Under the pieces are notes generated by a model. The model did no database searches. It was given only the letters and a program-made list of their open reading frames with translations, and was not told where the DNA came from. DNA of 64,000 bases from Cladobotryum mycophilum (taxonomy: Eukaryota; Ascomycota; Sordariomycetes; Hypocreales; Hypocreaceae). A program made the translations under genes and the position numbers. Positions 24,809 through 35,374 of this stretch are shown here, one piece after another; position 1 is the stretch's first letter, and every line of letters begins with the position of its first letter. The DNA lies in the NCBI GenBank assembly GCA_036429605.1, contig CM071590.1, forward strand, positions 4,402,001 to 4,466,000, given 5' to 3'.

Positions 24809-24837
<29 letters not shown>
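24808..24837. repeat. AC dinucleotide microsatellite
   Basis: About 14 to 15 AC units followed by an A run, about 270 bases beyond the 3' end of the NAD(P)HX dehydratase gene. Confidence 0.95.
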
Positions 24838-24841
<4 letters not shown>

Positions 24842-25105
24842 AGCCCCTTCGTACCATGACAAATTGGTTCTTCTATCCGTGTGTATCAAATGGGGAACAC
24901 CGAAGGTGAGAGCGGTTCAAAGCGAGCCGTTGAAGTTATCTCGCTTCTGCACGCGCTTATATGCATATGTATGTCTAGAACATGGCGCTTTTTTCCCTTT
25001 CTTTTTTCTTCACTGTCCACTGTCCTCCGTTGAAGAACTTTGTCTGACCTATGGATTTGCGTTTGCCAAGTTGTCTCGCAGTTGCAGACCGATTCCATGG
25101 AACCA

Positions 25106-26500
25106 CTACAGTTTGGCAGCGCCCGCATCGTCCTCCACTTCGCCGAAAAGACCCATGAAGGCGTTATGCACCTCATCCGTCAAGTCGCTGGCTTGAAGAC
25201 TCCTTCCTTTCTTGAGAAAGGCTAAGCGGGAGCATTCCTAGATAGTATTATACTTATTAGCTGTCATGTGATGCCAACGCTTTGTTCAATATGCGTTGTG
25301 ACTTGGGCACACGCCCCCATTCACAAATCTCCCATAAATGTCTGTTCGCCCCTTGTCGAGGTGAATAGGCTTTGATCAAGGTTCAGGGGGACTCAACCAT
25401 GGACCCGGGTTCAAGACTCACCCTTGTAACGGCGCTGCCTCCAAATGCTGCAAGACCCATCATCTCCTCGGCTCCGAGGGCTAGGTTCTCGGGATCCTTC
25501 CAGAGACCATTGAGGTAGGCCTTCCTCCATCCCAGGAACGTGGCTACGGTGCCGGTCAAGGTATCACCCTGGCCACCGCTCCTCTTCTTACCACCTTCTA
25601 GATCGCTCGTCAGGGTCTCCCGGCCGTTGGATATGAAATCCTTCCCTCCCTTTTGTATAATTGTCACGCCGCCTAGAGCTCTGGCCAGGGATTCCACTCT
25701 GCTTGTCTCGGTGCTCTCATTTTCCACTTTGACATCGAGGGCATCGCACAGACCTTTGAACTCGACCACGTTTGGAGTCAAGACAACGTTCTTGTACCCC
25801 CTGACGAGGTCCGGGTGTTTATGAACGACCTTCAGGGCATCAGCATCCAGTACCATGGGCATGTCTTGGTCCCGAGCCGCGCGAATGACTCGGGCCACCG
25901 TCTCCTGCATGAGCGGGTCGCGACCAAGCCCCGGACCGATGACTAGAACATGAAGCCGAGATAGCATCTCGATAACTTTCCCGGATATATGCTCCGAGTC
26001 GGCATCCGGATCTCCTTCTCTAGCATGTGACTGGTCTGCCGGATGCGCCGGAGGTGACTGGCGCATGAGCGGATGGACCATGAGGTTTGGCGAGTACGTC
26101 TTGATGACTGCTCCGGCGCCCGGGGTGCAGATGACGTGGGACTATGTAGCATCGAAAGAGTGGTCAGCCTTATCAGGACTCACCGTCACTGTCCCCGTAC
26201 AAAATCCGGAAGCGTCCTTACCATGTCGCATCCCAGCCTCGCGCTGGCCATGGCAGAGAAGTAGGGCGCCCCTGTGTAGTCTTCGCTACCTCCTATGACG
26301 GCAATCCTTCCGAGTTGTCCTGAAATTTCGTTTCAGTTTGAAGTTCCTCTCCGGGGACACTGTAGTAACGTGGTCTTTGTCGTCATGAGCAACTCACCTT
26401 TGTGAAACTTGTCCGACATTGGCGGAATCATGCACCGGACCTTTCCCAATAGATGCCTTGTCGTGGCAGACATTTGGGGAACTTCAAGATCCTTGGACAT
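25106..26500 (-). CDS. ATP-dependent (S)-NAD(P)H-hydrate dehydratase (CARKD family)
   Basis: This metabolite-repair enzyme dehydrates damaged S-NAD(P)HX back to NAD(P)H using ATP (or ADP). Four exons are read (minus): 26500-26398, 26319-26222, 26141-25422 and 25237-25106, with phases 1, 0 and 0, giving 350 residues, close to the family's usual length. Exon 2 carries IAVIGGSEDYTGAPYFSAMASARLGCDM. Exon 3 opens SHVICTPGAGAVIKTYSPNLMVHPL and holds VIGPGLGRDP, MVLDADAL, LTPNVVEF and GGQGDTLTG, the ribokinase-like catalytic signature. The last exon (RLAFLKKGRSLQASDLTDEV) restores the conserved C-terminus that would be lost by reading through the intron to a stop at 25383. The start at 26500 (MSKDLEVPQMS) is the first ATG; a possible intron-like segment upstream could hide a longer leader, so a targeting peptide is not excluded. 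Confidence 0.92.
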
Positions 26501-27204
26501 CTTAGCTAGGGAAGTCTCTGCTTTGGGTTGTTTGCTTGATTGATTGTTCAATTGGAAGCCTGGAGTGGGAGCATAGAGTTTCGCAGGAAATGATCCTACC
26601 CTAAAATTAGCACATTGTCAACGAGTCGGCAACAATGGAAGATGGTGGAACTAACTGAGAGTATCACGGGTGGCAGATGAAAGAGGCAGACACGAAGCAG
26701 CCTTTCTTCAAATCTCTCAATCGATGTTTGTGCGATGATATTTGGTTAGTTGGTTGGTAGCAAGATACAATGCCGCCCTTTCCTAGTAAAACGTTGAACC
26801 TCGACTTAAGTAATCCGTCTCCGTCATCCTTGAAAAACACATTTGTGATGTCATCAATTCATTAATAAGTACACACGACGCAGATCATGAAATTCAACAC
26901 ATAATTCAATTACTTCTTTTACGCTTTCTATTACTTCCACCTTTTTTCGTTTTGAAGAGTCATGTTCAACATAATCGAACAAAAGGAATCGAGGCCATTC
27001 ATTGAGTAATGTGCTCATATTTTACAGGTGGTAGTACGACTGGTGAATCTCCCTTTTAACAGCCACGGTTCCGTTAGGCACAACACCCCGGCCATTGCCT
27101 CTGCCTCTGGAGAGAAAACGACCAACGGATTTCGGTATAGACAGCAGCACCTCCCAGTAATGTCCCTTTTCTACTCCACTCGAGGTGCCTCATAATATTA
27201 TTGC
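26501..27204. promoter_or_regulatory. Promoter of the NAD(P)HX dehydratase and 3' flank of ATP1
   Basis: AT-rich, non-coding. A GTTAGT...TTTTAG segment at about 26600-26670 (minus) could be an intron in the dehydratase leader. The ATP1 3' UTR should lie in the part next to 27205. Confidence 0.45.
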
Positions 27205-30200
27205 TTAAGCAAGGAAGCTCTTGACGAAGGAGACAATGGATTCCTTCAGTCTGGCCTCAAGGTCCTTGCTGAGGGCACCCTCCTTGTCAATGGTGGCCAA
27301 CAGGTCGGACTCGTTGGTCTTGAGGTGGGCAAGGAAGTCAGACTCCCACTTGAGGATCTGGTCGACGGGGATAGAGTCCAAGTGTCCGTTAATACCGGCG
27401 TAGATGAGGGGAACCATCTCGTTAACGCCCATGGGGGAGTACTGCTTCTGCTTGAGGAGTTCGGTCAACTATAGATGTGATTAGCACATGTAAATCGTAA
27501 CATTTCCCCAATTCTTGACATCAACTTACACGTTCACCACGGGCAAGAGTCTGCTTGGTGGAAGCATCCAAATCGGAACCGAACTGAGCAAAGGCAGCGA
27601 CCTCACGGTATTGAGCCAAGAAAAGCTTGAGAGAACCGGCGACTTGCTTCATGGCCTTGAGCTGAGCGGCGGAACCGACACGAGAGACGGACAGACCGAC
27701 GTTGATGGCAGGACGGATACCCTTGTAGAACAATTCGGACTCCAAGAAGATCTGACCGTCGGTAATGGAAATGACGTTGGTGGGGATGTAGGCAGAGACG
27801 TCACCACCCTGGGTCTCAATGATGGGCAGGGCAGTCGTGGAACCGCCACCGTGCTTGTCGTTGAGCTTGGCGGCACGCTCGAGAAGACGGGAGTGCAGGT
27901 AGAAGACGTCACCGGGGTAAGCCTCACGTCCGGGAGGACGACGAAGCAGAAGGGACATTTGACGGTAGGCAACAGCCTGCTTGGAGAGATCGTCAAAGAT
28001 AATCAGGGAGTGCTTGCCATTGTCCCTGAACCATTCTGCCATTGACATTCCTGGTAATAAATAGTGAGTATAAGAGCAGTATATCGTGATATATATCAAG
28101 ACGAGGTGTAGAGATAGAGACAACGGTGCTATGCACTTGCAGCAGCCGCTTTTCTCTTGTGTTTCTTGGAGTTTAGATGCTTGGTAAGATGGTCCTTGAT
28201 GTTGAAGACAGTAGTGAGTTTTGTTTGCTCTGTTGTTGCTGGCGTGTCTCTAGGACCTCAGAGTAGCAGCAGAAACCGCTTCAGCTTCACTACCAGCGGC
28301 GAGCCTCAGCTTCTCTTGGTAAGCTTTTGAAGCCAGATGCTTCCTGAGAGCCGTGGCGGACTGCAAAGCAACATCGCAGTTTTGGCATTCATGTTTCCTT
28401 GACGCGATGGCGCGAGCACGAACACCAGCGGCGGTTGCCCAGACCCTCTGAACGACAGGCAGGAGCGGGAGTGAGCGGAAGAAAGTGGAGAGAGGGAGGA
28501 GACGACGACTTCAAGACATCAAGGAGACCAGGGGCGAATTCGAAGGGTGCCTCAGAGCAAATTTGCTCAAAAGATTCATCTTCCCCCAGCACGATTTTGA
28601 AAATTGGAGAGATGTACCACTCTGGTGCATCGACAGTGATTGTACACCAGGTGTAGCCATCAACAAGCTCTTGTAGCGTTTGAGCGGGATCCATCCTGAC
28701 TTGCAATGCTCAATGGTCTCCTCATAGCTAAGGAGCGAGAACAGGAGCATGTCTATGACAGGCAGGCCTCCGAAGTTCATATGATCCTCAAGACCATATC
28801 TCAGGAAGGAGCTTCCATTAGACAATGGAAGGTGCGTCCACTGGACAAGCCACATCGTGGCATGAAGAGAGAGAAAAAAGGCAGGAGAGACTTAAGGAAA
28901 GAGGATAGAGACAAACATACCGGTGAAAGGAGCAATGTACTGCAGAGGAGCGGCCTCGGAAGCAGTAGCAGCGACGATGATGGAGTACTTCATGGCGTCG
29001 TTCTCCTCAAGGGTCTTGACGAGCTGGGCAACGGTGGATCGCTTCTGACCGACGGCGACGTAGACGCAGTAAAGCTTCTTGGTCTCGTCGTTGGTGTTGT
29101 TCCATCGCTTCTGGTTAAGGATGGTGTCAAGAGCGACGGCAGTCTTACCAGTCTGACGATCACCAATGATCAACTCACGCTGACCACGACCGATGGGAAC
29201 CATGGCATCGACGGACTTGAGACCAGTCTGGACGGGCTGGTTGACGGACTTTCGGGGCAGGATACCAGGAGCCTTGAGCTGAGCACGACGCTTCTCCTTG
29301 GTGTTGAGAGGGCCCTTGCCGTCAATAGGGTTACCCAGAGCATCGACGACACGGCCGAGCAGCTCAGGACCAACGGGGACATCCACCTTGATGGTTGTTA
29401 GCAAGCTCCGAGATGAACCAGTAACGCAATGAATCTACTTACGATTTCACCAGTTCGCTTAACGGTCTCACCCTCCTTGACAAGACGATCAGAACCGAAC
29501 AAGACGACACCGACCTGGCCGGCCTCGAGGTTCATGCACATGCCCTTGACGCCAGAAGCGAACCTGCATGATGTTAATTAGGTTCCCAAAACGGACAGAT
29601 TTCAGTTGACATACTCGACAAGCTCTTCGGCCTGGACATTGGCCATGCCGTGGACACGAGCGATACCATCACTGTGAATACGCCGTCAGCTTAAAAAAAA
29701 CAAGAAATCTTTTCCCTCTCCTCCACCGACTGTTTGCACGCATCTCAATGCTTCGAATGATGGCATTCCAAGCACCTCCCCACATGCGCAGCCCGATATT
29801 TTTATTTTATTTCCCACATACCCGACTGAAAGGACACGACCAGTCTCGGCAAGGTTAGACTCCTCCTGGACACCACGGATTCGCTGCTCGAGAATAGAAG
29901 AGACCTCGGTGGGAGAGGCCTTGGCGTCGGCGGCGTAGCTGCGAGCCTGGATGACGGCGGGTGCGGCATTTCGGATCTGGGGTGAAAAATCATGTTAGCC
30001 GAGCGAGCCCGGGTAAAATATTATGTGTCGCAAATAAAAGCAACGTTTTGCGACTGTAAAAAAGGCTCAAAAAACTGCATGGCCAGCGATTAAGCTCCAT
30101 TAAGGGCTCAATTGAGGTTGTAGACAGAGCTTTTCGATGGATGCATGTGTCTTCGGGCCAGGTTTTTTTTTGATGCTCTGTTTTTTGGGGGGGTCGACTC

Positions 30201-30305
30201 CGGTTAAGTGCAATATGTCAAAAAGAGACTCACCACGGCGACCCTGCCAGCAGCAGAGACGGCGCCGACAGCGCGAGAGGACTGGCGGAGGGCGTTTCGG
30301 AACAT
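27205..30305 (-). CDS. ATP1: Mitochondrial F1 ATP synthase subunit alpha
   Basis: This is subunit alpha of the F1 head of mitochondrial ATP synthase; it alternates with beta and binds nucleotide at non-catalytic sites. Seven exons are read (minus): 30305-30234, 29976-29822, 29671-29615, 29563-29443, 29386-28921, 28050-27530 and 27468-27205, all GT-AG, phases consistent, 551 residues. The N-terminus (MFRNALRQSSRAVGAVSAAGR) is a basic, Ser/Ala-rich mitochondrial presequence. The P-loop GDRQTGKT is at about 210-217, and the family regions around LRRPPGREAYPGDVFYLHSRLLERAAK and LSVSRVGSAAQLKAMKQVAG are intact. Intron 5 (28051-28920) is 870 nt, far longer than the other introns (all under about 260 nt), because it contains a decayed zinc-finger gene. 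Splicing must remove that insert for a working enzyme. Confidence 0.97.
28129..28855 (-). pseudogene. Decayed C2H2 zinc-finger gene inside ATP1 intron 5
   Basis: Within the 870-nt intron, on the same strand as ATP1, there is residual coding sequence broken over at least three frames. One part contains YTWCTITVDAPEWYISPIF and FEQICSEAPFEFAPGLLDVL. A later part reads HECQNCDVALQSATALRKHL, a C-x2-C-x12-H zinc-finger start whose last ligand is Tyr (KAYQ) instead of His. The last part reads VFNIKDHLTKHLNSKKHKRK, the second half of another finger with its Cys pair lost, ending AAAASA and a stop at 28129. The AL..HL..S..H..K pattern followed by an Ala-rich tail is typical of small fungal C2H2 proteins. 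Frameshifts, stops and lost ligands show it is not functional. The parent gene is not in this window. Confidence 0.7.
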
Positions 30306-30875
30306 ATTAAGGGAGGTATCTAAGAGCCTCAAATAAGAGGGAAGCAATTGCAGCGACGTGCAATTGGGGGAGGGGAGATTGGGGGTTGTGGTGCTGCCTT
30401 TTGCAGGAGAGCGAGAGCAAATGGAGATTTTCGGGAGGAGGGCGATGAGAAGCAGAGTCTGTGAGAGAGAAGGTGGAGCAAAGCTAGCCCTTTTGTCCAA
30501 TCACGATAATTTGCGCGGTTTTGCCTGGAAATCCCGAGGCCGCCTTAACAATTTTCCATGCCCGAATTTTTCTGACTGAACAATGAAACGATGCCTGAAG
30601 GCAAAGGCACTCACTTATGATCCTACTACCTTGAACGCCTGAGGAATATTACCAGGTACTAGGTACTACTACTTGGTACTAGGCACCAAGGCACCTGTAA
30701 GGTAGAAACGACACATGGAAGTTCTATTAAGCTATACCTATTGTCAAAGCTTCAGATTATCAACACTCAGCAAATACTCTCAACTTGGAATCATATTTAT
30801 GCTATACGCCATCTATATCTATCAAACAATAAACACATAAACCCATCAATTCCACACAACTGATTGACCAACTCT
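30306..30875. promoter_or_regulatory. ATP1 promoter and 3' flank of the next minus-strand gene
   Basis: Non-coding. Near 30645-30705 lies a GGTACTAGGTACTACT-type imperfect repeat like those in other promoters of this window. The 3' UTR of the gene at 30876 occupies the right part. Confidence 0.5.
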
Positions 30876-31574
30876 TTATACACCAGCAGCAACAGCAGCA
30901 GAAGCACTGTTTGAGGCAGCGACGCCGCCCTGGGAATTCAGCTGCCACAACCTCAAAAACGTCGCTACTGCCATGGCCTTCCACACGTCTCCCAGCTCCC
31001 CAGACGCACCGCTTCCCTTGAACTCAAACTTGGCCGTCTTGTGCAGTGACTTGGTGATGGCGACGTCTGCCCACACGGCGACGACCTCGTCATCGTGTCC
31101 CATTCGCACAAGCTTCCAGCCCCATGATCGTTCCCCCAATGACTTGACATCATCGTTCTTGCTTCCTCTCCATTCGAATTTCTCAGGCAACGGGCTGCCC
31201 TCAACTGCAATGACAAAGGTATAGGCCACGCTCAAAGGTCCATTGCTATGCATCCTCAGTTGTTCTTCAATGGGCTGCTGGCCCTGAGAGGCCGGAGCCA
31301 ACGTCACGGTACTGTGACGACTCAGGGCTGAGCTTTGATCCACCGTTGCAAGCGGAAGGTCGTCCTTTGATAGCCCACCATATACCACCAGTTTGCCGTA
31401 CCATCCATCAGGCAGGGTAATCAGGTAGAAGGGGTTGGAGTGTTCATCGCAGAGGTGTAGTTGGAAAGAAAGTGCGTTTTTGTATTTGAGATAGACGGCC
31501 TGCGGGAACTTGACGTGTGAGAGGTTGGCTCCCTGGAGACGAGATCCAGCTTGCTTTGATTCAGACGAGCCCAT
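30876..31574 (-). CDS. Uncharacterised protein with N-myristoylation signal, LURP/tubby-like layout
   Basis: A single-exon gene of 232 residues. It starts at the ATG at 31574; the Met-Gly-Ser-Ser-Glu-Ser N-terminus has Gly2 and Ser6, the classic N-myristoyltransferase context, followed by basic residues, so peripheral membrane attachment is likely. Residues 20 to about 215 are a beta-rich globular region: FQLHLCDEHSNPFYLITLPDG, WYGKLVVYGG, YTFVIAVEGSPLPEKFEWRGS, WGWKLVRMG and VVAVWADV, with alternating hydrophobic strands and a WRGS turn reminiscent of LURP-one/tubby C-terminal folds. That fold match is a guess from pattern. The C-terminus is Ala/Ser-rich. No function is assigned. Confidence 0.82.
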   Translation of the reverse strand: MGSSESKQAGSRLQGANLSHVKFPQAVYLKYKNALSFQLHLCDEHSNPFYLITLPDGWYGKLVVYGGLSKDDLPLATVDQSSALSRHSTVTLAPASQGQQPIEEQLRMHSNGPLSVAYTFVIAVEGSPLPEKFEWRGSKNDDVKSLGERSWGWKLVRMGHDDEVVAVWADVAITKSLHKTAKFEFKGSGASGELGDVWKAMAVATFLRLWQLNSQGGVAASNSASAAVAAGV

Positions 31575-32582
31575 GATGATGATGTTGTTTGTGTAAAAGT
31601 GGTAGGTGGGAGATTGGTTGACGATGGCTGATGATGGCTGATGTTGGTGATGTTGATGATGTTCTAATTGAAGAGTCAACTTGAATTGTATGATGCAGAA
31701 TGTCCAAACAACTCGAGAGATGCCAACTTTATATACATCGCATCCAGCCAGGAATCTTCACCAATGCACACACATAACCTCTGCATCTGTCTCATATTAA
31801 TCGCATGGGGCTGTCGAGCGCTGCGTATTACCCAAAACGGACAATGGGGGCGCGCCACAACTTGCCCTATCCGAGCGTAGTTCGGGCGGCGGTGATTCCA
31901 AGGATTCTGCACCCGGTATAGAGTACAAAATTGTCAAACCAAATCCGGTGGCGCAGCTCAAAGAACATGTTGGACATCATGGTCGGTCCTTAATTCAGCT
32001 CCTTATCATCTTTTCTTAGAAATCCTGCGCCTCAAAAGAGGGAGGGCTGATGCGGACCTGTGTATACTTTTGTAATAACACTTGCATAACAAGGGTCATT
32101 CATGATGGGGTGCCCGAAGAGAATAGCCAGAGAGATCTTTCATCCAAGCGACTTCACACTACGAAGAGGATATATAGAAGGACTAAAGAATTGTTTGAAA
32201 AGGTAATGATATTCTCCATTATCCCATTTCAGTCTGATACACATTCTTCTCGTGCATCCGTATGCTGCGTGGTCATACTGCTATCTGGATATCCCCAGAC
32301 TCATAAACATCATCAATAATCGATCAAACACAAAGGAAATAAGATATAGGGAAGCGAGTCCCTAGACAGGTAGTACGCGTAGGCAAGTAATGATGTCAAT
32401 CACATTGCTTGGCGAATATGTGAAAAGCCGGCAGAATGCCGGTCGGTCTCTCAGGCCGTTGCTTCGACTCAATTCCAGGTCGAGCTGATGCAGTATCAAC
32501 TGAAAATACATGCCCGTGTCATCCTTTGATCCCAATTGTTCGCCGTGCCAATTCCGCGAAAGACAAATAATTTTTTCCCCAT
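31575..32582. other. 1.0 kb intergenic region upstream of the myristoylated-protein gene, downstream of RPL11
   Basis: No gene is supported. A short TGATG-type repeat sits just upstream of 31574. The right end next to 32583 should contain the RPL11 3' UTR. Confidence 0.5.
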
Positions 32583-33241
32583 TTATCGGACAATGCCATC
32601 GAAGCGGCCCTTGAACCACTTGACGGTCTCGTCGCGCTTGATGCGGTGGCTGGCACCGATTCTGCTCTTCATGCGTCGTCGGCGGGTGACACGCTCACCA
32701 GGTCGGGTCATGCAGCAGTAGAAGTCCATGCCGTAGATACCGATGGAGGGATCGTACTTGATACCAAGATCGATGTGCTCGCTGATACCGAAGCCGAAGT
32801 TGCCGGTCTCGGAGAAGTTGCGCTTGCGGAGCTCGTACTCCTTGACCTTGAGGCCACGCTCCAGAATTTCCTCAGCCTGAAAGAGAAAAAAATTGTTAGT
32901 GGATTGATTCTGGACGTATAATTCGAAGGCGTTTTCGTTATTTACCTTGGGGCCTCGGACGGTGACGTGGACAGCAATCTTTTCGTTACGTCGGATACCG
33001 AAGGTACGGACGGTGTAACGAGCCTTGCCTGAACGTCGTGGGTTAGAATTGCCTTGCATCTCCTTCAATTCCCGGCGGAAAATTTCGAAAACATACTGTA
33101 AACGGGGGTTTGACCAGAAAGCTGCTCGAGCACCTTGGCGGCACGAGTGAGTCTGTCACCAGATTCACCGACGGAAATGTTCAGAACGAGCTTCTGAATC
33201 TTGAGCTCCCGCATGGGGTTGCTAGCCTTTTCGGACGCCAT
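32583..33241 (-). CDS. RPL11: 60S ribosomal protein L11 (uL5)
   Basis: A component of the large ribosomal subunit that contacts 5S rRNA in the central protuberance. Three exons are read (minus): 33241-33097, 33028-32946 and 32876-32583, with phases 1 and 0, giving 173 residues, the usual length. The N-terminus reads MASEKASNPMRELKIQKLVLNISVGE and continues GDRLTRAAKVLEQLSGQTPV. Exon 2 has ARYTVRTFGIRRNEKIAVHVTVRGPK. Exon 3 has RNFSETGNFGFGISEHIDLG, YDPSIGIYGMDFY, a C-terminal RRRRMKSRIG and the terminal FKGRFDGIVR. Synteny with neighbours tells nothing about regulation; the promoter lies to the right of 33241. Confidence 0.98.
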
Positions 33242-34012
33242 GGCTGCTGTGGTTGGTTGACGAATCACTTGCTGTGTCGGGAAATCGCAAGATGATGAGG
33301 TTGAACGGTGTTGAAAGTTTTTTGTGAAGGCGTGAAATTTCGAGGGTTTGTCTGCCCTCAAGCGAGTGCGCAGAAAAGCGGGTCTGTTTCGCTTAAATCG
33401 GGTTAGCGATCTTGTGGTACTTTGATGGATGTACAGGTACGTACCTTGGCTCTTTTTCTGGTCTCATTTCATTCTCATTCACATTTCACTTTTCATTATG
33501 AGAATGAGAATCTCATAATGCCCAGCTGTGCAACAACCAACTAGGCTAAGGAATTTTCTTATTTGTTCATTTTTACAGTGCTTTTACTTTTATCTCATAA
33601 TATTTTTCATCAAGCTTCATAGAAATTCGATGGTTTTTCATTTCAATGATAATGATACATTTTTTTAATGAACTCTCTAGGTAGACTCGTAGCCCCAAAC
33701 TCTCACTGTGTTTGCATATATGCTTGAAGAAAAACAGCTGGTGAGTACCTAGAATGAGATGAACCATTTCCTTCAGGTTGGGGGTATAAGATGGTAATAA
33801 TAGTCAAACATATTCTGGTTTTGATAAACAATCATATTTTATAGTCATATTGCAGTAAACCTCTTTCATTTCATTTCCTTATGGGGGTTTTGTTTCTGAC
33901 AGGTAATGGGTGTCCAGAATTCCCAACGCATGCGCGCACTCGAAAATAATAATCGCTAATTCCATTCCCATCCACACGATTGGCTGTTGACATAGGATTC
34001 AATCCTATAAAG
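33242..34012. promoter_or_regulatory. RPL11 promoter and 3' flank of the J-domain gene
   Basis: Non-coding, AT-rich from about 33470 to 33880. The first 150 bases contain the likely RPL11 leader with T-rich stretches. Confidence 0.5.
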
Positions 34013-34888
34013 CTATATTCCAGCAACATGACTGAACACCTTCGCAGCAAGTTGACTCAGTAGTCTCGCCTTGTCAGTTTGTGGAAGCTCCTATGAGAGG
34101 TTAGCCTCCAAATGAATCGAAAAGCTGAGAGTTGAGGTGCGTCGATTTACCTGGTACACCTCATACACACTCTTGCCCTTCGCGTCCCTGATCGCACCGA
34201 GCCTGTTTCCTGCTACCGCTCCGGCAACCAGGCCGGGGACATTGCCAACAATGAATCCCAGAGCGCCGCCACTCATAGCTCCAACCATGCCCCAGAATTT
34301 GCTCGTTGGTCGATTTGTGCCTTCCTCTGCCATACCTTCTTCACGCATCATCTCCTCAAAAACATTACCGAATTGCGCATTATCCGTTCTCTCACGTTCC
34401 GCCTTATAGTTGGCAGATTGCTTGGTGAAGAAGTCCCATGCCCACGAATAAACGTTTGGACCCTGGTTCCCGTCAGGAGGAACCTCCTCTGCGGGATCCT
34501 CACAGGGGTCTGCTGGGGTTGGAGCGGGCCGTTTAAACAGTCTTCTTTGATCATCGTAATCTTTCCGACGGGTAGGGTCGGAGAGTGTGTAATAGGCATC
34601 ATTGACGAGTTGGAACTTGCGAGTCCGCTCTGTTCTTTCCGAGGAATCATTGGCGACTCGATCAGGGTGAGTCTTCAGCGCAGCTCTTGTCAAAATTAGT
34701 CTTGCCATTATGGAAAATAAGTCGTCCATCGGTGGCGTACCGTTTGTAGGCATCTCGGACTTGTGTGGTACTCGCTTTCTCTCCAACACCCAGGATGCCA
34801 TCTAGATAAGGCAGTGTAAGCAAACTTGGAGGGGCACAGAGGGGTATAGTAGACACATACAATAATCAGGAGGGGTACGCGAGGCCAT
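34013..34888 (-). CDS. J-domain (Hsp40) protein with Gly-rich hydrophobic segment
   Basis: J-domain proteins stimulate the ATPase of Hsp70 partners. Four exons are read (minus): 34888-34861, 34801-34741, 34685-34151 and 34090-34013, all GT-AG, giving 233 residues. The J domain fills about residues 8-75: DYYGILGVGEKAST at the start, the HPD triad at about 36-38, and FQLVNDAYYTLSDPTRRKDYD. After a Pro-rich linker comes FGNVFEEMMREEG and a Gly/Ala/Val-rich stretch (GMVGAMSGGALGFIVGNVPGLVAGAVAGNRLG, about 165-197) that could insert in or lie on a membrane. The last exon (ELPQTDKARLLSQLAAKVF) was chosen because it follows a good splice acceptor and gives a natural C-terminal helix. Reading past the intron instead would end at 34091. 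Cellular location is not clear. Confidence 0.87.
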
Positions 34889-35374
34889 AATGACAGTGAG
34901 CTCTTGGAGAATAAGGATAAGTAATAGATAAAGTATATGCGTCAGGAAGAAAAGTTTGAGGCAATCAAAGGTTAATTACAAGTAGGTATAGTGAGAACTT
35001 GTTGATGCCAGGTAGATTGCAATGAAGTTGCTCTCCAGGCACACATCCTTGGTGGCACATGTCAACGTCATGTGGCGGTTGGTCTGGTGTGGCTGGTGGT
35101 AGTGCTTCATCATCTTGCCGCATGAACAGGCTACCTTGCAATTCTTGTTAGGCTTAGATACTACTACATATTCCAACCAAGTAGCCTCAACTCTCTCTTC
35201 TGAGAAAGAAAACTCCTAGTAGCCGTAACTATTTATCCAATGACTCTATAGACCGGTATATGCCCATGTTATTATGCATCATCTTAACCTTGTTACTAGC
35301 CTGATTCCTGTATCCATGTAAACGCCAATTGAATAGCCTTGCGGCCAATTTTTGTTTTGTTATTTTCAAACGGT
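34889..35374. other. Intergenic region between the J-domain and Clr5 genes
   Basis: Promoter side of the J-domain gene and 3' side of the Clr5 gene. No coding signal is seen. One TACAAGTA octamer lies near 34979. Confidence 0.5.

Larger units (their letters stand above)
16936..25105. other. 8.2 kb stretch without a recognisable gene
   Basis: The stretch starts with the promoter of the gene at 15376-16935. Open frames in it are all under about 165 codons, overlap on both strands and show no domain, no splice-linked partner and no coding-like codon bias. It holds several low-complexity landmarks: C12A8 (about 20177-20196), a 12-base minisatellite (22040-22080), T17G14 (about 24380-24411) and an AC run (24808-24837), plus one copy of the 44-bp dispersed repeat (21580-21623). 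I see no transposase, reverse transcriptase or tRNA. Long non-coding transcripts cannot be excluded. Confidence 0.5.

Noticed and set aside
24808..24837. AC run as a CRISPR or satellite array
   Set aside because: It is a plain dinucleotide microsatellite; there are no spacers or repeat units of array size anywhere in the window.
25040..25225. Plus-strand frame with coding-like codons
   Set aside because: It is antisense to the last exon of the NAD(P)HX dehydratase, which explains the codon pattern.
27515..28045. 176-codon plus-strand frame (and 28706-29401)
   Set aside because: Antisense shadows of ATP1 exons.
28051..28920. An intact gene nested in the ATP1 intron
   Set aside because: Coding remnants lie in several frames with stops and lost zinc ligands, so a pseudogene is the better reading.
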